Positions 42,173 through 50,033 of a stretch of DNA of 64,000 nt are shown here, one piece after another. The DNA comes from CADEEN01 sp963816315 (GTDB taxonomy: Bacteria > Pseudomonadota > Gammaproteobacteria > Burkholderiales > Burkholderiaceae_C), in contig CAWFJZ010000044.1 of assembly GCA_963816315.1 (NCBI GenBank), forward strand, positions 1 to 64,000, read 5' to 3'. Position numbers and translations under genes: made by a program. The notes beneath the pieces are model-generated. The model had not been told where the DNA came from, searched no databases, and worked only from the letters and a program-made list of their open reading frames with translations. Position 1 is the stretch's first letter; every line of letters begins with the position of its first letter.

Positions 42173-44661
42173 CAGTCTTCCTTGACCGCACCGACGACAT
42201 CGCGGCCGGCCGACGCACGCGCAGCGAGTGCTGCCGTCACGCTGCCGGCGATCAGCACGCCCAGCAGCAGCACGCCGACACGTGCCCACGGCACGAGCAG
42301 CTCCATCGTCCAATGAAAGCTCTGCGGGTTGACGACATGCACCAGCACGACCGACACGGCCAGCCCGAGCGCCAGGCCCATCAACGCGCCGGCGGCCGTC
42401 CACGTCAGGCCCTCGGCGGCGACGAGGCTGACGATCTGCCAGCGTGTGAAGCCGAGGTGCGCGAGCAGGCCGAACTCGCGCCGCCGCGCCAGCGCCTGCG
42501 CCGAAAAACTCGCCGCGATGCCGGCCAGGCCGATCGCGATGGCGACGATCTGCAGCCAGCGCGTGACGACGAAGCTGCGGTCGAAGATGGCCAGCGACAG
42601 CGTGCGCAACTGCGTTGCCGAGGCCATGTCGAACAACGCTGCGTCGCCGCCGAGTTTTCGCAGCGCCTGTTGCACGTCGTCCACGCGCGCGCCGGGCGTG
42701 AGCCACAGCGACAGGTCGTTGATGCGCTCGTCGCCGGTGGCGCGGCGGTAGTCGGCGCTGTCGATGACGATGGCGCCGAACTGGCGCGCGTAGTCGCGCC
42801 AGACGCCTCTGACGACGACACGCAGCGGTGTGTCGCCGAGCGGCAGCGTCAGTTCCTTGCCCGGTGCGGCGTCGTACAAGCGCTGCATCGCTTCGCTGAC
42901 GAAGACGCCGGGCAGGCCGGATGCCGGCAACGGCGGGTCGAGCAAAGGCAGCGAGGCCGCGGGGTCGGCGAGCGGACGCGAGATCAGGGTCACCGCGGGT
43001 AGGTCGGCCACCAGATTCAGCGGGCGCGTGCGCGCGGCCTCGACGCGCGCGACGCCCGGCAGGGTGTGCACGGCGTTGACGAACGCCGGCAACAGATACG
43101 CCTGATCGGCCGCGCCGCTTTGCGTGGCGCTGCGCAAGTACAGATCGGCCGGCAGCACCTGATCGAGCCAGCGCGCGACGCCGTCGCGAAAGCTCGCCAC
43201 CATCACCGTCAGCGCCACGGCGAGCGCGAGGCTGGCGACGACACCAGCAACCGCCACCGCCGCCGCTTCGCGCTCGTGATGCGCGCGCGACAGCGCCAGC
43301 AGCGGCAGCGCGGTGTGCGGCGGCGGTGAGTAGCGCAGCAGCGCATCGATCAACAGCGGCACGCAAGCCACGCCGCCGAGCAGCAGGAGTGCCACCGAAA
43401 CATACGCGGCGATCGGCAAGCCGGCGATCGGCGGTGCGAAAGCGAGCGCGGCGCCGCTTGCCAACAGCAACGGCCCGCGCCACCCCGGCCCGCGCGCGAA
43501 CGATGCGCCGCCGAGGCCCTTCAGGGCCTGCGCGGGCGCGAGCGACGCCGCCTGCCGCGCCGGCAGCCAGCCGCCGAGCATCGTTGCGACGATACCGAGC
43601 AGCGCAAAGACGATCGCGCCGGGCCACGAGAACTGCAATCGCGGCGCGATGCCCGGGAAGTAGCCGCCGCCCAAGTCGCCGGCCAGCCAGCGCAGCGCGA
43701 AGAACGCGAGCAGCGTGCCCAGCGCGATGCCGAGCGCACTGCCGGCCACACCGAGCAGCGCGCATTCGGCGCGCACCAGCCGCGCGCGCTCGGCCGAAGA
43801 CAAGCCGAGCACACCAAGCAGCGCCAGCGACGGCACGCGCTGCGCCACCGACAACGCCATCACCGCGAAGACGAGAAAGGCGCCGACGAAGAGCGCGACC
43901 AGCGCCAACACGGTGAGGTTGACGCGGTAGGCGCGCGAGACGTTGGAGACGCGCTGCTCGGCGTCGTCGGCGCGGGCCACGCGCCAGCCGGGTGGCGCTT
44001 GCAGCGCGGCGGCATCGGCGCCGGCGGCCAGACGCAGGTCGATGCGCGACAGCGCTTTCGTAAAACCGAAGTGGTGTTGTGCGCCGGCGATGTCCAACAC
44101 CGCCAGCGCCGTGCCGTCCGCGGCCACGCGGCCGGCGACGCGCAGCGCGAGCGTCGTCGCGCCATGCTGCACGCGCAGCGTCTGGCCTTCGCTCGTGCCG
44201 AGCCGGCGCATCGCGGCCGGGTTGAGGAACAGGGCGTCGGGATCGACGAGGGACGTGCGGCTTTCGCTGGCCGCAGGGCGCGGCATCAGCGCCGGCGCGA
44301 CCGCCGCGATCTGCAACGCATCGACACCGAGCAGGCGCAGCGGCACGCGCTGGCCTTGCGCGTCCAGCGCGTAGCTGTCGATCTCGACCACGGGTGCGGC
44401 CACGCGCACGTCGGCGCGCGAGGCCAGCGCATCGATGATCGCGTCGTCGCAGCCTTCGCGCGCCGTGCACACCAACGACGCATCAGGCTCGCCCTGCACC
44501 GCTCGCACCGCGCCGGCGAATTCGGCGAGCGCCGAGCCGTTGATCAAGTGCACCGACCACGCCAGCGCCACGCCGAGCGCCACGGCCAGCACCGCCAACG
44601 CCTGCCGCCACGGGTGGGCGCGCCATTCCGGCCACACGAGGTGGCGCAGGAGCGAGAACAC
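42169..44661 (-). CDS. FtsX-like ABC transporter permease
   Basis: An 830-aa membrane protein with an N-terminal helix (QALAVLAVALGVALAWSVHL), a large periplasmic region, and two FtsX-type bundles (VLALVALFVGAFLVFAVMAL and IVAIAIGLAGIAASFSAQAL, the latter followed by ARRREFGLLAHLGFTRWQI). It resembles MacB/LolE-type mechanotransmission permeases with two FtsX domains. A GTG start at 44661 is used. It is placed between its ATPase (upstream across a repeat) and the AttH-like protein. It probably moves a lipid, lipoprotein or peptide. Confidence 0.88.
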   Translation of the reverse strand: MFSLLRHLVWPEWRAHPWRQALAVLAVALGVALAWSVHLINGSALAEFAGAVRAVQGEPDASLVCTAREGCDDAIIDALASRADVRVAAPVVEIDSYALDAQGQRVPLRLLGVDALQIAAVAPALMPRPAASESRTSLVDPDALFLNPAAMRRLGTSEGQTLRVQHGATTLALRVAGRVAADGTALAVLDIAGAQHHFGFTKALSRIDLRLAAGADAAALQAPPGWRVARADDAEQRVSNVSRAYRVNLTVLALVALFVGAFLVFAVMALSVAQRVPSLALLGVLGLSSAERARLVRAECALLGVAGSALGIALGTLLAFFALRWLAGDLGGGYFPGIAPRLQFSWPGAIVFALLGIVATMLGGWLPARQAASLAPAQALKGLGGASFARGPGWRGPLLLASGAALAFAPPIAGLPIAAYVSVALLLLGGVACVPLLIDALLRYSPPPHTALPLLALSRAHHEREAAAVAVAGVVASLALAVALTVMVASFRDGVARWLDQVLPADLYLRSATQSGAADQAYLLPAFVNAVHTLPGVARVEAARTRPLNLVADLPAVTLISRPLADPAASLPLLDPPLPASGLPGVFVSEAMQRLYDAAPGKELTLPLGDTPLRVVVRGVWRDYARQFGAIVIDSADYRRATGDERINDLSLWLTPGARVDDVQQALRKLGGDAALFDMASATQLRTLSLAIFDRSFVVTRWLQIVAIAIGLAGIAASFSAQALARRREFGLLAHLGFTRWQIVSLVAAEGLTWTAAGALMGLALGLAVSVVLVHVVNPQSFHWTMELLVPWARVGVLLLGVLIAGSVTAALAARASAGRDVVGAVKEDW

Positions 44662-44685
44662 TAGAGCGGCTCTGACGTATTGCCC

Positions 44686-44752
44686 CCTCTCCCGCTCGTG
44701 GGAGAGGGTTGGGGTGAGGGTGGCCTCTCCCGCAAGCGGGAAAGGGAGTCAA
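44686..44752. repeat. Dispersed intergenic repeat (ccctctccc type)
   Basis: ccctctcccgctcgtgggag, then agggttggggtgaggg, and a second ctctcccgcaagcgggaaag. Two nested dyads fill the gap between the ATPase and permease genes. This unit is widely dispersed in proteobacterial genomes. It could act as a weak hairpin inside the operon. Confidence 0.7.
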
Positions 44753-44767
44753 GCGTGCTGCGCCAAT

Positions 44768-45415
44768 TCACTCGATGCCCTCGGCTGTCAGCCGCAGCAC
44801 CCGATCCGCGCGCGCGGCGGCCGCGGCCGAATGCGTGGCGACGAGGCATGCCGCGCCGGCCGCGCGAACCTGCTGCGCCAGCAGCTCGATGACGCGCTCG
44901 GCGGTGGCCGGGTCGAGGTTGCCGGTGGGCTCGTCGGCGAGCACCAGCGGCGGCGAGTGCACGAGCGCGCGCGCGATCGCCACGCGCTGCAACTGGCCGC
45001 CCGACAAGGTGCGCGGTGCGCGGTCGGCAAAGCCATCCAGGCCGACGGCGACCAGCAGCGACTGCACACGCGCCGCGTCGGCCCTTTTCAGCAGCAACAG
45101 CGGCAGCGCCACGTTCTGCGCCACCGAGAGGTGCGGCAAGACGTGAAAAGCCTGGAAGACGAAGCCGAGTTGCTGGCGTCGCCAGTGCGCCAGCGCCACG
45201 TCGTCGTGCCACGGCAGCGGTTGGCCGTGCAGATGCACCTCGCCGGCGTCGGCCGGTTCGAGCCCGGCGATGCAATTGAGCAGCGTCGATTTGCCGACGC
45301 CCGATTCGCCGAGCACCGCCACGAGTTCACCCGGCGCGAGCGTGAAGCTGACGTTGGCGAACACCGGGCTGGCGCCGAAGCGCTTGGCCAATCCTTGCAC
45401 ACACAACAAACTCAT
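44768..45415 (-). CDS. LolD/MacB-type ABC transporter ATPase
   Basis: A 215-aa ATPase: Walker A GESGVGKSTLL, Q-loop FVFQAFHVLPHLSVAQNV, signature LSGGQLQRVAIARAL, Walker B PLVLADEPTGNLD and H-loop VATHSAAAAARAD. LSGGQ with DEPTGNLD is typical of the LolD/FtsE/MacB group that drives FtsX-like permeases, and one is encoded next. The start overlaps the miaA stop (ATGA). The permease count (one, with two FtsX domains) and AttH partner argue against the essential LolCDE. Confidence 0.9.
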   Translation of the reverse strand: MSLLCVQGLAKRFGASPVFANVSFTLAPGELVAVLGESGVGKSTLLNCIAGLEPADAGEVHLHGQPLPWHDDVALAHWRRQQLGFVFQAFHVLPHLSVAQNVALPLLLLKRADAARVQSLLVAVGLDGFADRAPRTLSGGQLQRVAIARALVHSPPLVLADEPTGNLDPATAERVIELLAQQVRAAGAACLVATHSAAAAARADRVLRLTAEGIE

Positions 45416-46344
45416 GCAGCCTTCCACAGGTCGCCGACGACGCGAAGGCTTTGATCGATCGTGTCGGCTGCATCGCAAGCCACGCGCCGGCGCTGCGGCA
45501 TCGAACGCAGCCACGTCAACTGGCGCTTGGCGAGTTGGCGCGTTGCCGCGATGCCGCGTTCGTGCACGTCGGTGCGCAGTGCTTCGCCGGCCAGGCCCGC
45601 ATCGAGCGCCTGCCATGCCTGCCGGTAACCCACGGCGCGCAGGGCGGGCAGCCCGGCGTGCACGCCGGGGCGTTCGCGCAAGCGCTGCACTTCACCGAGA
45701 AAGCTGGCTTCGAGCATCGCGTCGAAGCGCTCGGCGATGCGCGCGTGCAGCCAGGCGCGGTCGTCCGGTTCGAGCGCGAGCAGCGGCGGCGCGGCGGCCG
45801 CCGTGCGCTGCGTGTGAAAGCTCGACAGGGCACGTCCGCTGACGCGCCAGACTTCGAGCGCACGGCCGATGCGCTGTGCGTCGTTGGGCGCCAGGCGCGC
45901 CGCGGTGGCGGCATCGACGCGCGCGAGTTCGTCGTGCAGCGCAGGCCAGCCTTGCGCTGCGGCTTGCGCTTCGATCTCGGCGCGGATCGTCGCATCGGCG
46001 GCCGGCATGTCGTCGAGCCCGCCGGCCAGCGCCTTGAAATACAGCATCGTGCCGCCGACGAGCAGCGGATTTTTGCCGCGCGCGATGATCTCGGCGCAGA
46101 CACGCTGCGCATCGGCGACGAACAGTGCCGCCGAGTACGGCGCGTCGGGCTCACGGATGTCGATCAGGTGGTGCGGCACCTTCGCGCGATCGGCCACGGT
46201 CGGCTTGGCCGTGCCGATGTCCATGCCGCGATAAACCTGCGCCGAATCGACGCTGACGATCTCCACCGGCCAACGCAAAGCGATCGCCATCGCCAGCGCG
46301 CTTTTGCCGCTGGCGGTGGGGCCGGCGATGCACAGCGCTGTCAT
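45412..46344 (-). CDS. miaA: tRNA dimethylallyltransferase
   Basis: A 310-aa enzyme adding a dimethylallyl group to A37 of tRNAs reading UNN codons. P-loop GPTASGKSALA at residues 8-18, then VDSAQVYRGMDIGTAKP, LIDIREPDAPYSAA and the tRNA-binding QLAKRQLTWLRSM. Full length. It overlaps both neighbours by four bases. It is part of a long minus-strand run from mutL, reminiscent of the widely conserved mutL-miaA linkage with several genes inserted. Confidence 0.95.
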   Translation of the reverse strand: MTALCIAGPTASGKSALAMAIALRWPVEIVSVDSAQVYRGMDIGTAKPTVADRAKVPHHLIDIREPDAPYSAALFVADAQRVCAEIIARGKNPLLVGGTMLYFKALAGGLDDMPAADATIRAEIEAQAAAQGWPALHDELARVDAATAARLAPNDAQRIGRALEVWRVSGRALSSFHTQRTAAAAPPLLALEPDDRAWLHARIAERFDAMLEASFLGEVQRLRERPGVHAGLPALRAVGYRQAWQALDAGLAGEALRTDVHERGIAATRQLAKRQLTWLRSMPQRRRVACDAADTIDQSLRVVGDLWKAA

Positions 46345-47588
46345 CGCCGTTCGCCGTGCCAGCGCACCAGCGTCCACGCGATGGTGGCCGTGACGCAAGC
46401 GGCGACGGCCATGCCGATGCCGAGCGCACGCAGCGTGTTGTCCATCGCTGCGCCGAGCAACGAGCCCGCGGCAAACGCGACGAGCGCGAGCACGCAGCCG
46501 GCCAGCGCCGAGGCCACGCCGGCCATTTGCGGAAAGGGCCCGACCGCGCCAGCCTGCCCGCACGGCTGGTGCAGGCCGTGGCCGAACACGTAGAGCGAGT
46601 GCACCAGCAGCACCGCGGGCAACGGCGGCGCTGCCATGAAGGCGCAGGCCGCCATGCCCAGACCGCCGGCCAGCGTGAAGAACGCGCCGCGGCGCACGGC
46701 GCCGTTGGGGCCATGCAGTCGCAACCAGCGCCGGCAGACGAAGGTGCCGACGACATAGATCAACGAGCCCCAGGCCATCGCCATGCCGTACTGCGCGGCG
46801 GACAAGCCGAGCACGCCCATGTAGGCATGCGACGACGCCGACAACAGGATGAACAGCCCCGAGTAGGTGCCGGCGACGAGCAGCGCCCAGGCGCGAAACG
46901 TCGGATGCGCGAGCACGGTGCGCGCGTTGCGTATCAGCGCGCGCGCGTGCAGCGCTTGCGGGTTGCGCGCGGCCAGCGTTTCCGGCAATCGCCACGCGAC
47001 AGCCAATGCGGTGATGGCTGCGCAGACGCCAACGGCCAACAAACACGAGCGCCAGCCGAACGTGCCGGCGAGCACGCCGCCGAGCAGCGGCGAGCCGATG
47101 GCCACGATGCCCAGTCCCGACAAGCCCAGCGCCATGACATGCGCGCCTTGCCGCGGCTCGTACAAGTCGCGCACGATGGCACGCGAGCACACCGCCACGG
47201 CGGCGAGCGCCGCGCCTTGCGCGGCGCGCCAGACGATCAGCCACGCCATGCCGGGAGCGAAGGCCGCGGCCACACTCGCCACCACCATCAGCACCAGCGC
47301 CGTCAGCAGCACCGGGCGGCGGCCAACGCGGTCGGCGATCGGGCCCCAGACGAGCTGCATCAAACCGAAGGCGAGGATCAGCACCGACATCGTCATCTGC
47401 ACCTGCGACAGCGGCGCATCGAACTCGCGCACGACCAGCGGCAGCGCCGGTAAGTACAGATCGGTGACGACCGGCTGCAAGCCGAGCAGCAGCGCCAGCA
47501 GCGTGGCGGCTTGCAAGACGGAGAGCAGCGGCGGCGTGGCGATGGTCGCAGCGCCGGTGGTAACGCTGGTGATGGGGCGCGCGCTCAA
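46341..47588 (-). CDS. Bcr/CflA-family MFS drug-efflux transporter
   Basis: A 415-aa major facilitator with 12 hydrophobic segments. YLPALPLVVREFDAPLSQVQ followed by LVWGPIADRVGRRPVLL is the motif-A region of the Bcr/CflA group, and AAQGAALAAVAVCSRAIVRD follows. TTG 47588 overlaps the previous stop as TTGA, in keeping with neighbours; ATG 47618 is the alternative and would overlap by 34 bases. Substrate specificity cannot be read. Confidence 0.88.
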   Translation of the reverse strand: MSARPITSVTTGAATIATPPLLSVLQAATLLALLLGLQPVVTDLYLPALPLVVREFDAPLSQVQMTMSVLILAFGLMQLVWGPIADRVGRRPVLLTALVLMVVASVAAAFAPGMAWLIVWRAAQGAALAAVAVCSRAIVRDLYEPRQGAHVMALGLSGLGIVAIGSPLLGGVLAGTFGWRSCLLAVGVCAAITALAVAWRLPETLAARNPQALHARALIRNARTVLAHPTFRAWALLVAGTYSGLFILLSASSHAYMGVLGLSAAQYGMAMAWGSLIYVVGTFVCRRWLRLHGPNGAVRRGAFFTLAGGLGMAACAFMAAPPLPAVLLVHSLYVFGHGLHQPCGQAGAVGPFPQMAGVASALAGCVLALVAFAAGSLLGAAMDNTLRALGIGMAVAACVTATIAWTLVRWHGERR

Positions 47589-48334
47589 AAAGACTCGTCG
47601 GCGCGCAGGTAGCGCCATTGCCCGAGCGGCAACTTGCCGAGCACGACGCTGCCGATGCGCACGCGCTTCAAGCCCGTGACTTCGAGGCCGACCTGCTCGC
47701 ACATGCGGCGGATCTGCCGCTTTTTTCCTTCGCGCAGCACGAAGCGCAACTGGTCTTCGTTGGCCCAGCTCACCTTGGCCGGCTTGAGCGGCTTGCCGTC
47801 GAGCAGCAGGCCGTGCTGCAACGCGGCCATCGCTTCCGGTGGCAGCGGACCCGGCTGCGTGCGGCGCACACGCACGAGGTATTCCTTTTCGATCGGGGAG
47901 TCTTCGCCGATCAGCGTGCGCGCGACGCGGCCGTCCTGCGTCAGCACCAAGAGGCCGGTCGAGTCGATGTCGAGGCGCCCCGCGGGCGCCAGGCCGCGCA
48001 GCGCATTCGTCGGCCCGTTGATGTGGTCCTCGCTCCAGCGGTTTTCGCGTGTGACGAGCACGACGGCCGGCTCGTAGCCGTCTTCGGCCTGGCCGCTGAC
48101 ATAGCCGATCGGCTTGTGCAGCAGCACCGTCATGCGCTGCAACTGCTCGCGCCGCGCCCGCGGGTCGATCTCGATGCGCACGTCGGGCTGCACACGCAGG
48201 CCGAGCACGGCGAGCTTGCCGTTGACGCGCACCCAGCCGGCCTCGATCCACTCGTCGGCCTCGCGGCGCGAGGCGATGCCGAGCGCGGCCATGCGTTTGG
48301 ACAGGCGTTCGCCCTCTGGAGAACCGGTTGTCAT
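47585..48334 (-). CDS. RluF-like 23S rRNA pseudouridine synthase
   Basis: A 249-aa synthase. An S4 RNA-binding domain (residues ~9-60: RLSKRMAALGIASRREADEW, GWVRVNGKLA) precedes the catalytic domain with Asp in GRLDIDSTGLLVLTQDG and the EKEYLVRVRRTQP and KKRQIRRMCEQVGLEVTGL segments. It belongs to the RsuA/RluB/E/F family; the S4 sequence and the short C-terminus fit RluF best. Overlaps both neighbours by four bases. Confidence 0.9.
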   Translation of the reverse strand: MTTGSPEGERLSKRMAALGIASRREADEWIEAGWVRVNGKLAVLGLRVQPDVRIEIDPRARREQLQRMTVLLHKPIGYVSGQAEDGYEPAVVLVTRENRWSEDHINGPTNALRGLAPAGRLDIDSTGLLVLTQDGRVARTLIGEDSPIEKEYLVRVRRTQPGPLPPEAMAALQHGLLLDGKPLKPAKVSWANEDQLRFVLREGKKRQIRRMCEQVGLEVTGLKRVRIGSVVLGKLPLGQWRYLRADESF

Positions 48335-49179
48335 CGGGAGGTCGCAACTTTCAGATTGAACAGCTCCAACACCGCGTTGCGGTAGGGCGGCTGGTTCGTC
48401 GCGGTGAGCGTGTGATGCAAGCCGCCATCGATCAGCACGAAGCGCTTGGGCTGCTTCGCGCGCTCGTACAGCGCGCGGCCGAGGTCCGGCGCGACCATCG
48501 TGTCCAGCGCGCCGTGCACGACGAGCAGCGGCGCGTTGATCTTGTCGATGTGCGCCGCCGCGTCGAGCCGCTGCGTGATCAGCCGCTCCATCGGCAACCA
48601 GCGCCACCACGTGGTGTTGACGACATCGAGCGCTGACGTGAACGCGCCTTCGAGGATGACGCCGGCCGCGTTGCCCGTGCCGCCGGCCAGCCGCGCCGCG
48701 ATCGACGAGCCGAGCGAGTGGCCGTAGAGGTAGCGCCGCGCTTGCGGCCACTGCTGTTCGAGCCACTGCCAGGCGGCGAGCGCGTCCTCGTGCATCAGGT
48801 CTTCGCTCGGCAGCCCTTCGCTGCTGCGGCCGAAGCCGCGGTAGTCGATGCCGAGCACCGAGAAGCCGAGTTCGTGCATCGCGCGCATGCGCGGCGCGGA
48901 CGAGCGCACGTCCCAGCGCGCGCCGTGCAGGTAGAGCATGACGGGCGCATCGGTATCGGCTTGCGGCAGCCACAGGCCGTGCAGTTTGACGGCTTGCTTT
49001 TCTTGTTCGGACGCAAACTCGATCCAGACATCGCTCATGCCTTGCGCGGCTTGCGCGCCGACGTCCCAGGTGCGCTGGCCGGGCTGGAAGATCCAGTGGC
49101 GCTGTTGTGAATCGACGATGGCGCAACCGCTTGCGGCGCACAGCACGCCGGCAGCGATGGCCAGCCGGGACGGGTTCAT
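48331..49179 (-). CDS. Alpha/beta hydrolase lipoprotein, paralogue 1
   Basis: A 282-aa lipoprotein: signal with lipobox ASGC (Cys19), then the alpha/beta hydrolase fold. Oxyanion region YLHGARWDVRSS, serine nucleophile in YLYGHSLGSSIAARL, acid in LVVHGALDTMVAP and His in GGLHHTLTATNQP. Close paralogue of the next gene, with the same length and motifs (QQRHWIFQPGQRTW, HELGFSVLGIDYRGFG). A tandem duplication is the simplest explanation. Substrate unknown. Confidence 0.88.
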   Translation of the reverse strand: MNPSRLAIAAGVLCAASGCAIVDSQQRHWIFQPGQRTWDVGAQAAQGMSDVWIEFASEQEKQAVKLHGLWLPQADTDAPVMLYLHGARWDVRSSAPRMRAMHELGFSVLGIDYRGFGRSSEGLPSEDLMHEDALAAWQWLEQQWPQARRYLYGHSLGSSIAARLAGGTGNAAGVILEGAFTSALDVVNTTWWRWLPMERLITQRLDAAAHIDKINAPLLVVHGALDTMVAPDLGRALYERAKQPKRFVLIDGGLHHTLTATNQPPYRNAVLELFNLKVATSR

Positions 49180-50033
49180 TGCGTGGCGATCTGCATGCCG
49201 AACAACTCGCCCACGGCTTGGCGGTACTGCAACTGCCCGACGGCATTGGTGTTGTGGTGCGTGCCGCCTTCGACGAGCACGAAGCGTTTCGGCTGCTTCG
49301 CGCGTTCGTACAGCGCGCGGCCGAGCTCGGGTTTGATCAGGCTGTCGTTGGCGCCATGCACGACGAGCAACGGAGCCTTAAGTTTGTCCAGGCGCGACAC
49401 GGCGTCGAAGCGCTGCGTGATCAGCGGCCCCAGCGGCAGCCAGCCCCATTTCATCGTCGAGAAGACGTCGGGGATCGAGGTGAAACCGCCTTCGACGATG
49501 ACGCCGGTCGCGTCATCCACCTCGCTGGCCAGCCGCACCGCGATCGCGCTGCCGAGCGAGTGGCCGAAGACGAAGCGCTTGGCTCGCGGCTTTTGCGCGG
49601 CCAGCCATTGCCAGGCCGCGAGCGCGTCTTCGTGCGCCAGGTCTTCGCTGGGCAGCGCCGGCGTGCTCTGGCCGAAGCCGCGGTAGTCGATGCCGAGCAC
49701 CGCAAAGCCGAGCTCGTGCATGCGCTGCATGCGGTGTGCGGAAGAGCGCACGTCCCAGCGCGCGCCGTGCAGGTAGAGCAGCAGCGGCGCGTCGCTGCGC
49801 GCTTGCGGCAGCCACAGGCCGTGCAGCTTGACGGGCTGCTTTTCTTCGGCGGCAGTGAACTCGATCCAGACATCGTTCATGCCCTCGGCGGCCTGCGCGC
49901 CGCCCCACCAACTGCGGTCGCTCGGCTGAAAGATCCACTTGCGCTGTTGCGTGTCGAGGGTGGCGCAGCCGGCCAGGCCGACGAAGGCCAATGCGGTGAC
50001 CAGGAACCAGCGGGTCAGACGGCTGAACTGCAT
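49176..50033 (-). CDS. Alpha/beta hydrolase lipoprotein, paralogue 2
   Basis: A 285-aa lipoprotein (lipobox LAGC) with Ser in FVFGHSLGSAIAVRL, Asp in LVVHGANDSLIKP and His in EGGTHHNTNAVGQL. It is very similar to the preceding paralogue across the whole length (for example LYERAKQPKRFVL in both). ATG 50033 shares a base with the mutL stop (TGATG). Both copies keep a full triad, so neither is obviously decaying. Confidence 0.88.
   Translation of the reverse strand: MQFSRLTRWFLVTALAFVGLAGCATLDTQQRKWIFQPSDRSWWGGAQAAEGMNDVWIEFTAAEEKQPVKLHGLWLPQARSDAPLLLYLHGARWDVRSSAHRMQRMHELGFAVLGIDYRGFGQSTPALPSEDLAHEDALAAWQWLAAQKPRAKRFVFGHSLGSAIAVRLASEVDDATGVIVEGGFTSIPDVFSTMKWGWLPLGPLITQRFDAVSRLDKLKAPLLVVHGANDSLIKPELGRALYERAKQPKRFVLVEGGTHHNTNAVGQLQYRQAVGELFGMQIATQ

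Noticed and set aside
44768..45415. Naming the ATPase lolD
   Set aside because: The partner set (one large FtsX protein plus AttH) is not LolC/LolE; only family similarity supports the name.
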